Origin: Candidatus Sumerlaeota bacterium
Lineage (GTDB): Bacteria > Sumerlaeota > Sumerlaeia > MVZB01 > JAJFLK01
Assembly: GCA_021772735.1 (NCBI GenBank)
Contig: JAJFLK010000097.1
Location: 1 to 5,698 of the forward strand
Length of the DNA: 5,698 nt
Direction: 5' to 3'
Shown here one piece after another: positions 1-5,698 of the stretch. The position numbers and the translations under genes are program-made. Numbering within the stretch: the first letter of the stretch is position 1; every line of letters starts with the position of its first letter. The notes below the pieces were generated by a model. It was given only the letters and a program-made list of their open reading frames with translations, was not told the DNA's origin and searched no databases.

Positions 1-1
1 C

Positions 2-190
2 GGGCAGGATAAATCACGCAACGGCATGGGGCACGTCCGCAATTTTTTCGAGTGCATGCGCAACGGCGAGAAGCCCACACTGAACGCTCAAGACGGGGCG
101 AAAGTCATGACGACGATCGGGCTCGGCATTCAGGCTTATCGTGAAAACCGTGTCATGCAGTTCGACCCTGAAAAGCTTGAAGTCGTCTAG
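2..190 (+). CDS. Gfo/Idh/MocA-family oxidoreductase, C-terminal fragment (5' end outside window)
   Basis: This reading frame is open from base 2 to a TAG stop at 188-190 and encodes the last 62 residues of a protein that starts before the window. The visible tail has the usual C-terminal layout of Gfo/Idh/MocA oxidoreductases: an HVRNFFECMRNGEKP helix-turn, then a helix with VMTTIGLGIQAYRENR, then the ending VMQFDPEKLEVV. Members are NAD(P)-dependent dehydrogenases acting on sugars, inositols or related compounds, with an N-terminal Rossmann fold. That part and the catalytic lysine/histidine are not visible here, so no substrate can be named and export cannot be judged. The gene converges on the acyl-CoA synthetase gene 38 bases away. 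The family call rests on recognising the tail pattern and is fairly safe; anything finer is not supported. Confidence 0.75.
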   Translation, partial: GQDKSRNGMGHVRNFFECMRNGEKPTLNAQDGAKVMTTIGLGIQAYRENRVMQFDPEKLEVV

Positions 191-228
191 CTGCGGTGCG
201 AACTGGCCACTTTACGAGCTCGGCCGCG

Positions 229-1830
229 CTATGAGCCGGCGGATTCTCTCAATTGAATCCGGCGTATTTTCCCGCTGATAGTCTTGGGCAGTGACTCGGC
301 GAATTCAACCACGCGTGGGTACTTGTACGGCGCGGTCGCCTGCTTGACGTGATTCTGTAATTCGCGGGCAAGTTCGTCGCTCGCCTTGAAGCCGTCATTC
401 AACACGATGAACGCCTTGACGATCTGATAGCGCTCTGGATCGGGAACGCCGACGACGGCGGCCTCAAGAACGGCCGGATGTTCGAGGAGCGCGCTTTCGA
501 CTTCAAACGGACCGATGCGATAACCGGCGCTCAAAATGATGTCATCGCTTCTGCCGACGAACCAGAGGTATCCGGCCTCGTCGCGATACGCGCGATCGCC
601 TGTGAGGTAGAAATCGCCGCGAAATTTCGCCGCATTCTCGGTTTCGTTATCGAGGTATTCGACAAAAAGCCCGAGCGGCCGTTCGGGTTTGACCCGCACT
701 GCGATGTCGCCTTCGGCGTTGGCAGGCAGAGGCCGCAGGTCGTCGTCCACGATTTCGATATTGTAGCCTGGAGCGCTGACGCCCATCGAACCCGGGCGAA
801 CCTCGCGGCCGAGGAAGTTCCCGGCGAGAATTGTTGTTTCGGTCTGACCGTAACCGTCGCGAATCGTAACGCCGGTGGCGTCCTTCCATCGGGCGATGAC
901 TTCGGGGTTGAGCGGCTCACCCGCAGCCACCGCATGACGAAGCGCTCTGGCCGGCGTGGCTTCGAGATCGAGCGTCACGAGCGAACGATATACCGTCGGC
1001 GGCGCGCAGAAGGTCGTGATCGGGAACTTGCTCAAGGTTTGAAGCGTGGATTGAGGATCAAATTTGGCTGTCGGCTGTTGAACAAAGACTGCCGCTCCCT
1101 GAATCCACGGGCCGAACAGGCTGCTCCACGCGGCTTTCGCCCAGCCGGTGTCGCTCAGATTCCAGTGCAGGTCCTCGGGGCCAAGATCAAGCCAGAGCTG
1201 GCCGGTGGTCTTATGGCCCAGGGGATAAGAGGCATGCGTGTGCAAGACCATCTTTGGCCGGCCCGTCGTGCCGGAAGTGAAAAAGATGAGGCACGGTTCG
1301 TCTGCGAGGGTTTCGACGTTATCGAATTCGGGTACATCCTCGCCCTCGCCGGGCGCGGCTGTAAATTCGCTCCAACCGGCACGCTGACCATCGGCGATGA
1401 AAAAACTTTGGAGCCCAGGGCAGCTCTCGCGAACTGTGTCGATCTTTTCCGCGCCCGGGGCGTCGACGATCGCGCCTCGAACTTTACCCAGTTCAATCCT
1501 GAACTTGAGATCTTTGGGCGTCAGGAGCGTCGTGCCCGGCACGGCGACGAGGCCTGCCCGTATCAGAGCGATCATCGCGACCCACCACGATGGCTCCCGA
1601 CCGATCGCCACCAGCACTCGGTCGCCTCTTTTTAGCCCCGAGCCTTGAAGCCCGGCCGCGAGCCGAATACTTGCGGTTCGGATACCGTCAAATGAGAGGC
1701 GGGATTCGTTGCGGCCCTCGGCATCGACCCAGACCAAGGCCGTCTTGAGCGGGTCGGCGGCCCAGCGGTCGACGACATCCGTCGCGAAATTGAACTTTTC
1801 AGGGGCCCTGACGACCTCAAATTCGGCCAT
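229..1830 (-). CDS. AMP-dependent acyl-CoA synthetase, ACSM (medium-chain) type
   Basis: This 533-residue enzyme of the ANL superfamily activates a carboxylic acid with ATP to an acyl-adenylate and then transfers the acyl group to CoA in the cytoplasm. The core motifs are intact and in order: the phosphate-binding loop TSGTTGRPK (185-193), GYGQTE (326-331), TGD (410-412), the GRSDD hinge region (426-430) followed by GYRIGPFEVE, and the C-terminal PKTISGKIRR (515-524), whose K521 is the expected catalytic lysine. The stretch NLSDTGWAKAAWSS (224-237) followed by PWIQGA resembles the ACSM medium-chain subfamily more than acetyl-CoA or long-chain synthetases. Exact chain length or an aromatic substrate cannot be read from sequence. 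The ATG at 1830-1828 has a good AGGAA Shine-Dalgarno sequence (1840-1836) at normal spacing. The length is normal for the family. The gene is divergent from the kinase operon and convergent with the oxidoreductase. Confidence 0.92.
   Translation of the reverse strand: MAEFEVVRAPEKFNFATDVVDRWAADPLKTALVWVDAEGRNESRLSFDGIRTASIRLAAGLQGSGLKRGDRVLVAIGREPSWWVAMIALIRAGLVAVPGTTLLTPKDLKFRIELGKVRGAIVDAPGAEKIDTVRESCPGLQSFFIADGQRAGWSEFTAAPGEGEDVPEFDNVETLADEPCLIFFTSGTTGRPKMVLHTHASYPLGHKTTGQLWLDLGPEDLHWNLSDTGWAKAAWSSLFGPWIQGAAVFVQQPTAKFDPQSTLQTLSKFPITTFCAPPTVYRSLVTLDLEATPARALRHAVAAGEPLNPEVIARWKDATGVTIRDGYGQTETTILAGNFLGREVRPGSMGVSAPGYNIEIVDDDLRPLPANAEGDIAVRVKPERPLGLFVEYLDNETENAAKFRGDFYLTGDRAYRDEAGYLWFVGRSDDIILSAGYRIGPFEVESALLEHPAVLEAAVVGVPDPERYQIVKAFIVLNDGFKASDELARELQNHVKQATAPYKYPRVVEFAESLPKTISGKIRRIQLRESAGS
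240..267 (+). terminator. Weak hairpin with a short T-run, possible terminator for the oxidoreductase gene
   Basis: CGGATTC at 240-246 pairs perfectly with GAATCCG at 255-261 around an 8-base loop, and one mismatch further out two more pairs can form. On the + strand it is followed by TATTTT at 265-270. It lies about 50 bases after the oxidoreductase stop but inside the last codons of the opposing synthetase gene. It could end transcription from the left-hand gene. A 7-bp stem with an interrupted T-run inside coding sequence may also be chance. Confidence 0.2.
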
Positions 1831-1835
1831 GAGAT

Positions 1836-1840
1836 TTCCT
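1836..1840 (-). promoter_or_regulatory. Shine-Dalgarno sequence of the acyl-CoA synthetase gene
   Basis: On the minus strand, AGGAA lies five bases before the ATG at 1830-1828. This supports that start codon over any upstream alternative. The two CAT triplets within the nearby inverted repeat, which read as ATG on the minus strand, are out of frame. Confidence 0.6.
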
Positions 1841-1849
1841 TGCGCGGTT

Positions 1850-1868
1850 CATGAATTCCGCATTCATG
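1850..1868. promoter_or_regulatory. 7-bp inverted repeat, operator-like, upstream of the acyl-CoA synthetase gene
   Basis: CATGAAT (1850-1856) and ATTCATG (1862-1868) are exact reverse complements separated by five bases (TCCGC). The dyad ends 20 bases before the synthetase start codon and overlaps a weak -10-like element (AAACAT, 1871-1866, minus strand). A two-fold site of this size at such a place is what a dimeric repressor would bind. It could also act as a small RNA hairpin in the leader. A chance dyad of this kind in a region this short is uncommon but not rare. Confidence 0.35.
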
Positions 1869-1894
1869 TTTTGCGGCCTCCGGGGCGAAGTCAA
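1866..1894 (-). promoter_or_regulatory. Candidate proximal promoter of the acyl-CoA synthetase gene
   Basis: On the minus strand TTGACT (1894-1889, five of six matches to the sigma-70 -35 consensus) is followed after 17 bases by AAACAT (1871-1866, three of six matches to the -10 consensus). The -35 and spacing are good but the -10 is poor, so this is a tentative call. If it is used, transcription would start inside the 1850-1868 inverted repeat. Confidence 0.25.
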
Positions 1895-1976
1895 GCCCGA
1901 TGCGCCCGGGCGCGATCCGACGCCTTGGGCGATTTGGTGGATCGATAATGACACGGCTTGGGCCGTCGCATGAGCC

Positions 1977-2004
1977 TTGCATAGCGTAACGCCGAATCTA
2001 TAAT
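1977..2004 (+). promoter_or_regulatory. Sigma-70-like promoter for the kinase-hydrolase-glpK operon
   Basis: A perfect TATAAT hexamer lies at 1999-2004 in the only clearly AT-rich patch of the intergenic region. A partial -35 (TTGCAT, 1977-1982; only TTG matches) sits 16 bases upstream. Transcription would start near 2011, leaving a leader of about 35 bases before the ATG at 2046. The position in front of three closely spaced co-directional genes supports the call. The -35 is weak, and promoter rules for this lineage are unknown to me. Confidence 0.5.
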
Positions 2005-2028
2005 CGTTCGTTCCTATCTCCCCGTCAA
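2000..2028 (-). promoter_or_regulatory. Overlapping minus-strand promoter candidate for the acyl-CoA synthetase gene
   Basis: On the minus strand TTGACG (2028-2023, five of six matches to -35) is followed after exactly 17 bases by GATTAT (2005-2000, four of six matches to -10). This -10 covers almost the same base pairs as the + strand TATAAT, so the two promoters would face away from one shared opening region. The transcript would have a leader of roughly 165 bases before the synthetase ATG. Confidence 0.35.
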
Positions 2029-2045
2029 CTTGGACACCCGGCCCC

Positions 2046-3110
2046 ATGGCGCTTCGCGAACAATTCCTCGCTTCACACCCTGATTTCCCCTGGCTGTCCT
2101 TGGATGAGCCCGACGGGGTCCGAGAATTCCTCGCCCGCCGAAAATGGCTCGAACCCGGCGAGCAGTTCCTCCGCTGCGATAAGGCAGGCGAGGGGAACAT
2201 GAACGTGACGCTTCGCGTAAAGACCGATCGGCGCAATGTCATCGTCAAGCAATCGCGCCCGTGGGTCGAGAAATACGACCAAATCGCAGCGCCCTGGGAG
2301 CGCATCGAATTCGAACAACGCTTCTATGATCGCGTCAGAGCGATTCCCGTTGTAACCACGCGCATGCCCAAGCTTCTCGCAAGCGATCGAGAAGCTCGGA
2401 CCATCATGCTTGAGTTTCTCCCCGGCGCACGCGATCTGACCGATGTCTACTCTGGAGCCCGCCTAACCGAAAGCGAGATCCGCAATTTCGCGAACTATCT
2501 TGGCGCATTGCATCGCGCAACGTCTGGCGAGGCAGATCCCCAATTCGCTAATCGTGCGATGCGCGAGCTCAATCACGCTCACATCTTTGCGATACCGCTT
2601 GAACACGATAACGGCCTTGAGCTGGAGAGCCACGAGGAGGGTTTCAACGTAGCGGCAGACGCGTTGAAGAATGACGGGCATTACTGTGAGATCGTCCGGG
2701 AAATCGGCAAACGATATCTGGCCGATTCGAACGAGGGCTCGTGCCTCCTGCATGGTGATTATTACCCCGGGAGCTGGCTGCGAACAGCAGCGGGCCCACG
2801 CGTGATCGATCCCGAATTTTGCTTCGTCGGCGAGCCCGAGTTCGACCTTGGCGTCTGCGTGGCTCACTTCGCTCTCGGCCGCCACACGTCTGATGAGGCG
2901 CATCGATTGCTGGAAGTTTACACCGGCGATGCCGGTGGGGTAGGCTTCGACGAGTGTCTGCTGGCCCGATACGCGGGCATCGAGGTGATGAGACGGCTGA
3001 TCGGCGTCGCACAGCTTCCGATCGCGCCGACACAAGCCTGGCGTGCGCCGCTGCTGGAGCGTTCGCGCCTGGCCGTGGTTGATGGACGAATCGACGCCCT
3101 ATGGTCATGA
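2046..3110 (+). CDS. 5-methylthioribose kinase-like sugar phosphotransferase (APH/choline kinase fold)
   Basis: This 354-residue cytoplasmic kinase has the aminoglycoside phosphotransferase fold. Visible elements are a glycine-rich nucleotide loop AGEGNMN (47-53), the ATP-contacting lysine in IVKQ (K68), the catalytic loop LLHGDYYPGS (234-243, catalytic D238), the metal-binding VIDPEF (253-258, D255) and the following FDLG (266-269). The DPEF form of the metal motif, the EGNMN loop and a late GIEVMRRLIGVA segment with paired arginines (316-317) resemble methylthioribose kinase (MtnK), which makes methylthioribose 1-phosphate in methionine salvage. True aminoglycoside kinases lack these traits. 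The protein is some 40 residues shorter than typical MtnK (about 390-400), so a related sugar such as ribose is possible. The ATG at 2046 has no good Shine-Dalgarno sequence (GGA at 2032-2034 is too far upstream). The gene starts the operon and its neighbour is a nucleoside hydrolase. Confidence 0.7.
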   Translation: MALREQFLASHPDFPWLSLDEPDGVREFLARRKWLEPGEQFLRCDKAGEGNMNVTLRVKTDRRNVIVKQSRPWVEKYDQIAAPWERIEFEQRFYDRVRAIPVVTTRMPKLLASDREARTIMLEFLPGARDLTDVYSGARLTESEIRNFANYLGALHRATSGEADPQFANRAMRELNHAHIFAIPLEHDNGLELESHEEGFNVAADALKNDGHYCEIVREIGKRYLADSNEGSCLLHGDYYPGSWLRTAAGPRVIDPEFCFVGEPEFDLGVCVAHFALGRHTSDEAHRLLEVYTGDAGGVGFDECLLARYAGIEVMRRLIGVAQLPIAPTQAWRAPLLERSRLAVVDGRIDALWS

Positions 3111-3115
3111 CCTGC

Positions 3116-3121
3116 AAGGAG
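3116..3121 (+). promoter_or_regulatory. Strong Shine-Dalgarno sequence that fixes the nucleoside hydrolase start at GTG
   Basis: AAGGAG lies nine bases before the GTG at 3131 and twelve before the GTG at 3134. It lies downstream of the in-frame ATGs at 3101 and 3107, so it cannot serve them. Starting at 3131 also gives a standard short lipoprotein signal peptide. Confidence 0.75.
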
Positions 3122-3130
3122 AAACATTCC

Positions 3131-4123
3131 GTGGTGAACCAAAGCTTCAAGGCCTGCCTCCTGCTGATGATCGCCGCATCGCTGAGCACCGGATGTGCGC
3201 GCCGCGCTCCCCAGGATGTCTGGCTCGATATCGATCCTTCGATCGGCATCCATGAAGGCGAGGTCGACGACGGGCTGGCGTTTATCCAGGCAATGCACTC
3301 GCCCGAGCTGAACGTTCGGGGCGTGAGCCTGACGTTTGGCAACACGGGTTTGAAGAGAACCGTGCCAATCGCAGCCGACCTGCTTCAGCGCTTCGGCCCT
3401 CCGGGGATGACCGCGCATCCCGGCGCGGATTCGGGCAATGATTTTGGACGCGAGACGGCAGCGGTCAGCGCGATGGTGGAGGCTCTCCGCGAGGGGCCCA
3501 TGACGATCCTTGCTTTGGGCCCGATGACAAACGTCGGCACGCTGCTTCGCCTGCATCCCGAATCGGCCGCGCGCATCGAGGCAATCGTGATGGTCGCCGC
3601 CCGCAGACCAGGGCAACGGTTTATCACCGGTTCGCTCACGAGCACGCCGCATCGCGATTTCAACTTTGAGCTGGACGCCGTCGCGATGCAGGCCGTCCTT
3701 GACTCGGACGTCAAGCTCATCTTCGCGCCTTGGGAAGTCTCCTCGAAGGTGTGGATACGCCAGGCCGATCTCGACGAGCTGGCCGAAATGGGCGATTCGG
3801 GCGAGTATCTCTCCGGCGCATGCCAAAGCTGGATCGAACGCTGGAAGACCCGGCTCGGCGTTGACGGATTCAACCCATTCGACACGCTTGCAGTCGGATA
3901 CGTAAGTCATCCTGAACTGATCGAAACAAGCCAGGTCGGGGTCTGGATCGAGACCGGACCCGACGACCGCGCGCGACCGGGGCAAGTTCTGAAGGACAAA
4001 CCTTACCTGCTGGTCGATCCTACGCGGACCGACGCACGTCAGGCCGTCTACTGCCACACCCCCCGCGCGGGTTTCAAAGATCTTTTGATGCAGCGCCTCG
4101 GCGAGCCGGAGGCGCAAAACTGA
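3131..4123 (+). CDS. Inosine/uridine-preferring nucleoside hydrolase family lipoprotein
   Basis: This family cleaves the N-glycosidic bond of ribonucleosides into base and ribose, using bound calcium. Numbered from GTG 3131 (330 residues), it has K7, a hydrophobic core and the lipobox LSTG-C22, so it is probably an exported, lipid-anchored protein. The calcium-binding N-terminus reads DIDPS (33-37) then VDDGLA (45-50), with extra residues splitting the usual compact DxDPGxDDA motif. Other family marks are TFGN (68-71), ILALGPMTN (126-134), the ribose-contacting DFNFE (176-180) and the late metal ligand in FDTLA (D251). The residue before D251 is phenylalanine, where classical enzymes have a catalytic histidine. 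GTG 3131 is preferred because of AAGGAG at 3116-3121. An ATG at 3101 would overlap the kinase and add an unlikely N-terminus. Its neighbours are 20 bases upstream and 2 downstream. The family is secure; the substrate is unknown. Confidence 0.85.
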   Translation: MVNQSFKACLLLMIAASLSTGCARRAPQDVWLDIDPSIGIHEGEVDDGLAFIQAMHSPELNVRGVSLTFGNTGLKRTVPIAADLLQRFGPPGMTAHPGADSGNDFGRETAAVSAMVEALREGPMTILALGPMTNVGTLLRLHPESAARIEAIVMVAARRPGQRFITGSLTSTPHRDFNFELDAVAMQAVLDSDVKLIFAPWEVSSKVWIRQADLDELAEMGDSGEYLSGACQSWIERWKTRLGVDGFNPFDTLAVGYVSHPELIETSQVGVWIETGPDDRARPGQVLKDKPYLLVDPTRTDARQAVYCHTPRAGFKDLLMQRLGEPEAQN

Positions 4124-4125
4124 TC

Positions 4126-5619
4126 ATGGCGAAGTATATTCTCGCGCTCGATCAGGGGACGACTTCGAGCCGTTCAATCCTTTTCACGCACGCCGGACGC
4201 ATCAAGTCTTCGGCCCAGCGCGAGTTCGAGCAAATCTTTCCCGCGCCCGGCCATGTCGAGCACGACCCCGAGGCCATCTGGCGGACCCAGTTGGCGACCG
4301 CGCGCAAGGCAATCAAGGACGCGAAGGCCAGGGCTGTGGACATCGCCGCGATCGGCATCACGAATCAGCGCGAGACGACGGTGCTGTGGGATCGAGAAAC
4401 AGGCGAGCCGGTCAGCAACGCAATTGTCTGGCAAAGTCGGATTACGGCCGATTTGTGCGACCGCATCAAGCGAGATGGCCACGAGAAAACATTCCGGCGC
4501 AAGACGGGCCTTGTTGTCGATGCGTATTTTTCCGGCACGAAGATTCGACATCTCCTCGATACGATTCCCGGCCTTCGCAAGCGGGCAAACCGCGGAGAAA
4601 TTCTTTTCGGAACGATCGATACGTTTCTCCTATGGCGCCTGACGGGCGGCAAAGTGCACGCCACCGATTACAGCAATGCCAGCCGCACGCTGATCTATAA
4701 CATCCGCAAGCTGGATTGGGACGACGAGCTGCTCAAAATCCTCAAGATTCCCCGCGCGATGCTTCCCAAAGTGCGCGATTCGAGCGGCATCTTCGGCGAG
4801 ACCGATCCCAAGCTTTTCGGCCGGGCGATCCCCATTGCCGGAATCGCGGGCGATCAGCAGGCCGCGACGTTCGGCCAGGCCTGCTTTCGGCCCGGCATGA
4901 TCAAGAATACCTACGGCACCGGTTGCTTCCTCCTGATGAACACCGGGAGCAAGCCGGTGGCCTCGAAGAACGGCTTGCTGACCACAATCGGCTGGGGCAT
5001 GGGAGGGAAGATCACGTATTGCCTTGAAGGTTCGGTATTCATCGCCGGCGCGGCCGTCCAATGGCTGCGCGATGGATTGGGGATTATCCGATCTGCGCCT
5101 GCGATCGAGAAGCTCGCGGCAACCGTCGAGGATTCCGGCGGTGTCTACATTGTCCCGGCGTTTGTCGGCCTCGGCGCGCCGCACTGGGACGCCGATGCGA
5201 GGGGAACGATCGTCGGCATCACGCGTGGGACGACGGCCGGGCACCTTGCGCGCGCGACGCTCGAATCGATGGCCTTCCAAACCCGAGACCTGGCAGAGGC
5301 CATGCAAGCCGATGCCGGAGTCAAACTGGGCAGGCTCAAGGTGGATGGCGGAGCGGCCGTCAACGACGGCCTGATGCAATTCCAGTCTGACATTTTGGGC
5401 GTGGCGGTGGATCGGCCGGTCGTCAACGAGACAACCGCGCTCGGCGCGGCATACCTCGCGGGGCTCGCCGTGGGATTCTGGAAATCCACGCGTGACGTGA
5501 CCGCGAACTGGGCGCTCGAACGCACGTTCAAGCCGGCGATGAAACCGAAGCAACGCAAGGCGAGTTACGCAGACTGGCAACGCGCCGTCGGCAGATCGAG
5601 GAACTGGATCCAGCGATAA
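4126..5619 (+). CDS. glpK: Glycerol kinase
   Basis: This is a complete 497-residue FGGY-family kinase that phosphorylates glycerol to sn-glycerol 3-phosphate in the cytoplasm, with a length typical of GlpK. The ATP-site start LDQGTTSSR (8-16) is present, as are the glycerol-contacting residues R82-E83 (NQRETT), W103, Y134 (VDAYFSGTK) and D243-Q244 (AGDQQAA), and the DGGAAVND adenosine-binding motif (407-414). Together these point to glycerol rather than xylulose, gluconate or another FGGY substrate. The stretch PKLFG (228-232) has lysine where many Firmicute enzymes carry the histidine phosphorylated by the PTS, so that control seems absent. The ATG comes two bases after the hydrolase stop. 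GGAGG at 4108-4112 is somewhat distant, and translational coupling is likely. No glpF or glpD lies in the window. Confidence 0.96.
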   Translation: MAKYILALDQGTTSSRSILFTHAGRIKSSAQREFEQIFPAPGHVEHDPEAIWRTQLATARKAIKDAKARAVDIAAIGITNQRETTVLWDRETGEPVSNAIVWQSRITADLCDRIKRDGHEKTFRRKTGLVVDAYFSGTKIRHLLDTIPGLRKRANRGEILFGTIDTFLLWRLTGGKVHATDYSNASRTLIYNIRKLDWDDELLKILKIPRAMLPKVRDSSGIFGETDPKLFGRAIPIAGIAGDQQAATFGQACFRPGMIKNTYGTGCFLLMNTGSKPVASKNGLLTTIGWGMGGKITYCLEGSVFIAGAAVQWLRDGLGIIRSAPAIEKLAATVEDSGGVYIVPAFVGLGAPHWDADARGTIVGITRGTTAGHLARATLESMAFQTRDLAEAMQADAGVKLGRLKVDGGAAVNDGLMQFQSDILGVAVDRPVVNETTALGAAYLAGLAVGFWKSTRDVTANWALERTFKPAMKPKQRKASYADWQRAVGRSRNWIQR

Positions 5620-5657
5620 GAGAATTTCGACCGTGCGCGAGCGACACGCGGGGCAGG

Positions 5658-5674
5658 GGAGGCGTGCGGCCTCC
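5658..5674 (+). other. GC-rich hairpin in the spacer after glpK
   Basis: GGAGGC (5658-5663) pairs with GCCTCC (5669-5674) around a 5-base loop (GTGCG). There is no T-run after it, so it does not look like a standard intrinsic terminator. It may slow transcription or protect the 3' end of the upstream message, or it may be chance in GC-rich DNA. A Shine-Dalgarno sequence follows within 11 bases, which suggests that transcription continues. Confidence 0.3.
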
Positions 5675-5684
5675 ATCGAAAGTG

Positions 5685-5690
5685 AAGGAG
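5685..5690 (+). promoter_or_regulatory. Shine-Dalgarno sequence for a gene starting just past the window edge
   Basis: AAGGAG ends eight bases before the window does and no start codon follows inside the window. A start codon is therefore expected at or just beyond the right edge, which would make a fourth gene of the same operon about 80 bases after glpK. Confidence 0.45.
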
Positions 5691-5698
5691 CAACGAGC

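Noticed and set aside
478..1635. 385-residue open frame on the + strand, opposite the acyl-CoA synthetase gene
   Set aside because: It lies wholly antisense to a well-supported enzyme gene, its translation is arginine-rich with no recognisable domain, and long antisense frames are expected in GC-rich coding DNA.
1902..1913. Perfect 12-bp palindrome GCGCCCGGGCGC in the intergenic region
   Set aside because: About one 12-bp palindrome is expected by chance in a sequence of this length, and GC-rich DNA makes this type more likely. It does not coincide with a promoter element.
1924..1963. CTTGGGC repeated at 1924-1930 and 1957-1963, with a 5-bp hairpin ACGGC/GCCGT around the second copy
   Set aside because: The repeat and stem are short, GC-rich and only weakly placed relative to the promoters. 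There is not enough to call a regulator site or riboswitch.
2046..3110. Aminoglycoside resistance phosphotransferase
   Set aside because: The fold is shared, but VIDPEF, the EGNMN loop and the late RR motif resemble methylthioribose kinase, and nothing in the context suggests a resistance cassette.
4062..4086. Two adjacent palindromes, CCCGCGCGGG (4062-4071) and AAAGATCTTT (4076-4085), resembling a terminator
   Set aside because: They lie inside the nucleoside hydrolase coding sequence, just before a gene that starts two bases after its stop. Termination here would cut the gene, so chance is more likely.
2918..4117. 399-residue open frame on the minus strand, opposite the kinase end and the nucleoside hydrolase
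   Set aside because: It is longer than the real gene but has no motif, and it overlaps two genes with clear family motifs and a good ribosome-binding site. It is a shadow frame.
4630..5676. 348-residue open frame on the minus strand, opposite glpK
   Set aside because: It is antisense to a fully intact glycerol kinase and its composition is typical of a shadow frame.
1..5698. Mobile element, CRISPR array, tRNA/rRNA or defence system
   Set aside because: I saw no transposase or integrase genes, no regularly spaced repeats, no RNA gene signature and no obvious change in base composition. All genes look like core or metabolic chromosomal genes.

Overview
The window is GC-rich, densely packed bacterial chromosome. 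It holds five protein genes, one of them cut by the left edge. I see no RNA gene, CRISPR array, insertion sequence or other sign of mobility. The gene families (a Gfo/Idh/MocA oxidoreductase, a lipoprotein nucleoside hydrolase, an ACSM-type acyl-CoA synthetase) and the weak Shine-Dalgarno use would fit an environmental Planctomycetota- or Acidobacteriota-like organism. That placement is inference from gene style only and is weak.

Layout: (1) 2-190, +, the C-terminal end of a Gfo/Idh/MocA-family oxidoreductase that starts outside the window. (2) 229-1830, -, a complete ACSM-like acyl-CoA synthetase, converging tail to tail on the first gene across 38 bases. (3) 1831-2045, a divergent intergenic region with an AT-rich core. 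It carries a perfect TATAAT box that can be read as a -10 element on both strands, and a 7-bp inverted repeat just upstream of the synthetase start. (4) 2046-3110, +, a kinase of the aminoglycoside phosphotransferase fold whose motifs look like 5-methylthioribose kinase (MtnK). (5) 3131-4123, +, a predicted lipoprotein nucleoside hydrolase; the Shine-Dalgarno sequence and lipobox favour a GTG start at 3131 over the longer ATG reading from 3101. (6) 4126-5619, +, glycerol kinase (GlpK) with all key residues visible. (7) 5620-5698, a short spacer with a GC hairpin and a strong Shine-Dalgarno sequence at the edge, so another + strand gene probably begins just beyond the window.

The three + strand genes are spaced 20 and 2 bases apart and look like one operon. 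A coherent but unproven reading is salvage of nucleosides and polyols. The exported hydrolase would split a nucleoside into base and (thio)ribose, the MtnK-like kinase would phosphorylate the freed sugar after uptake, and GlpK would feed glycerol into central metabolism. The divergent acyl-CoA synthetase activates carboxylic acids and may share regulation through the common intergenic region. I did not find an obviously new defence or mobile system. The points most worth following are the kinase/nucleoside hydrolase pairing, the altered hydrolase active site and the overlapping divergent promoter.
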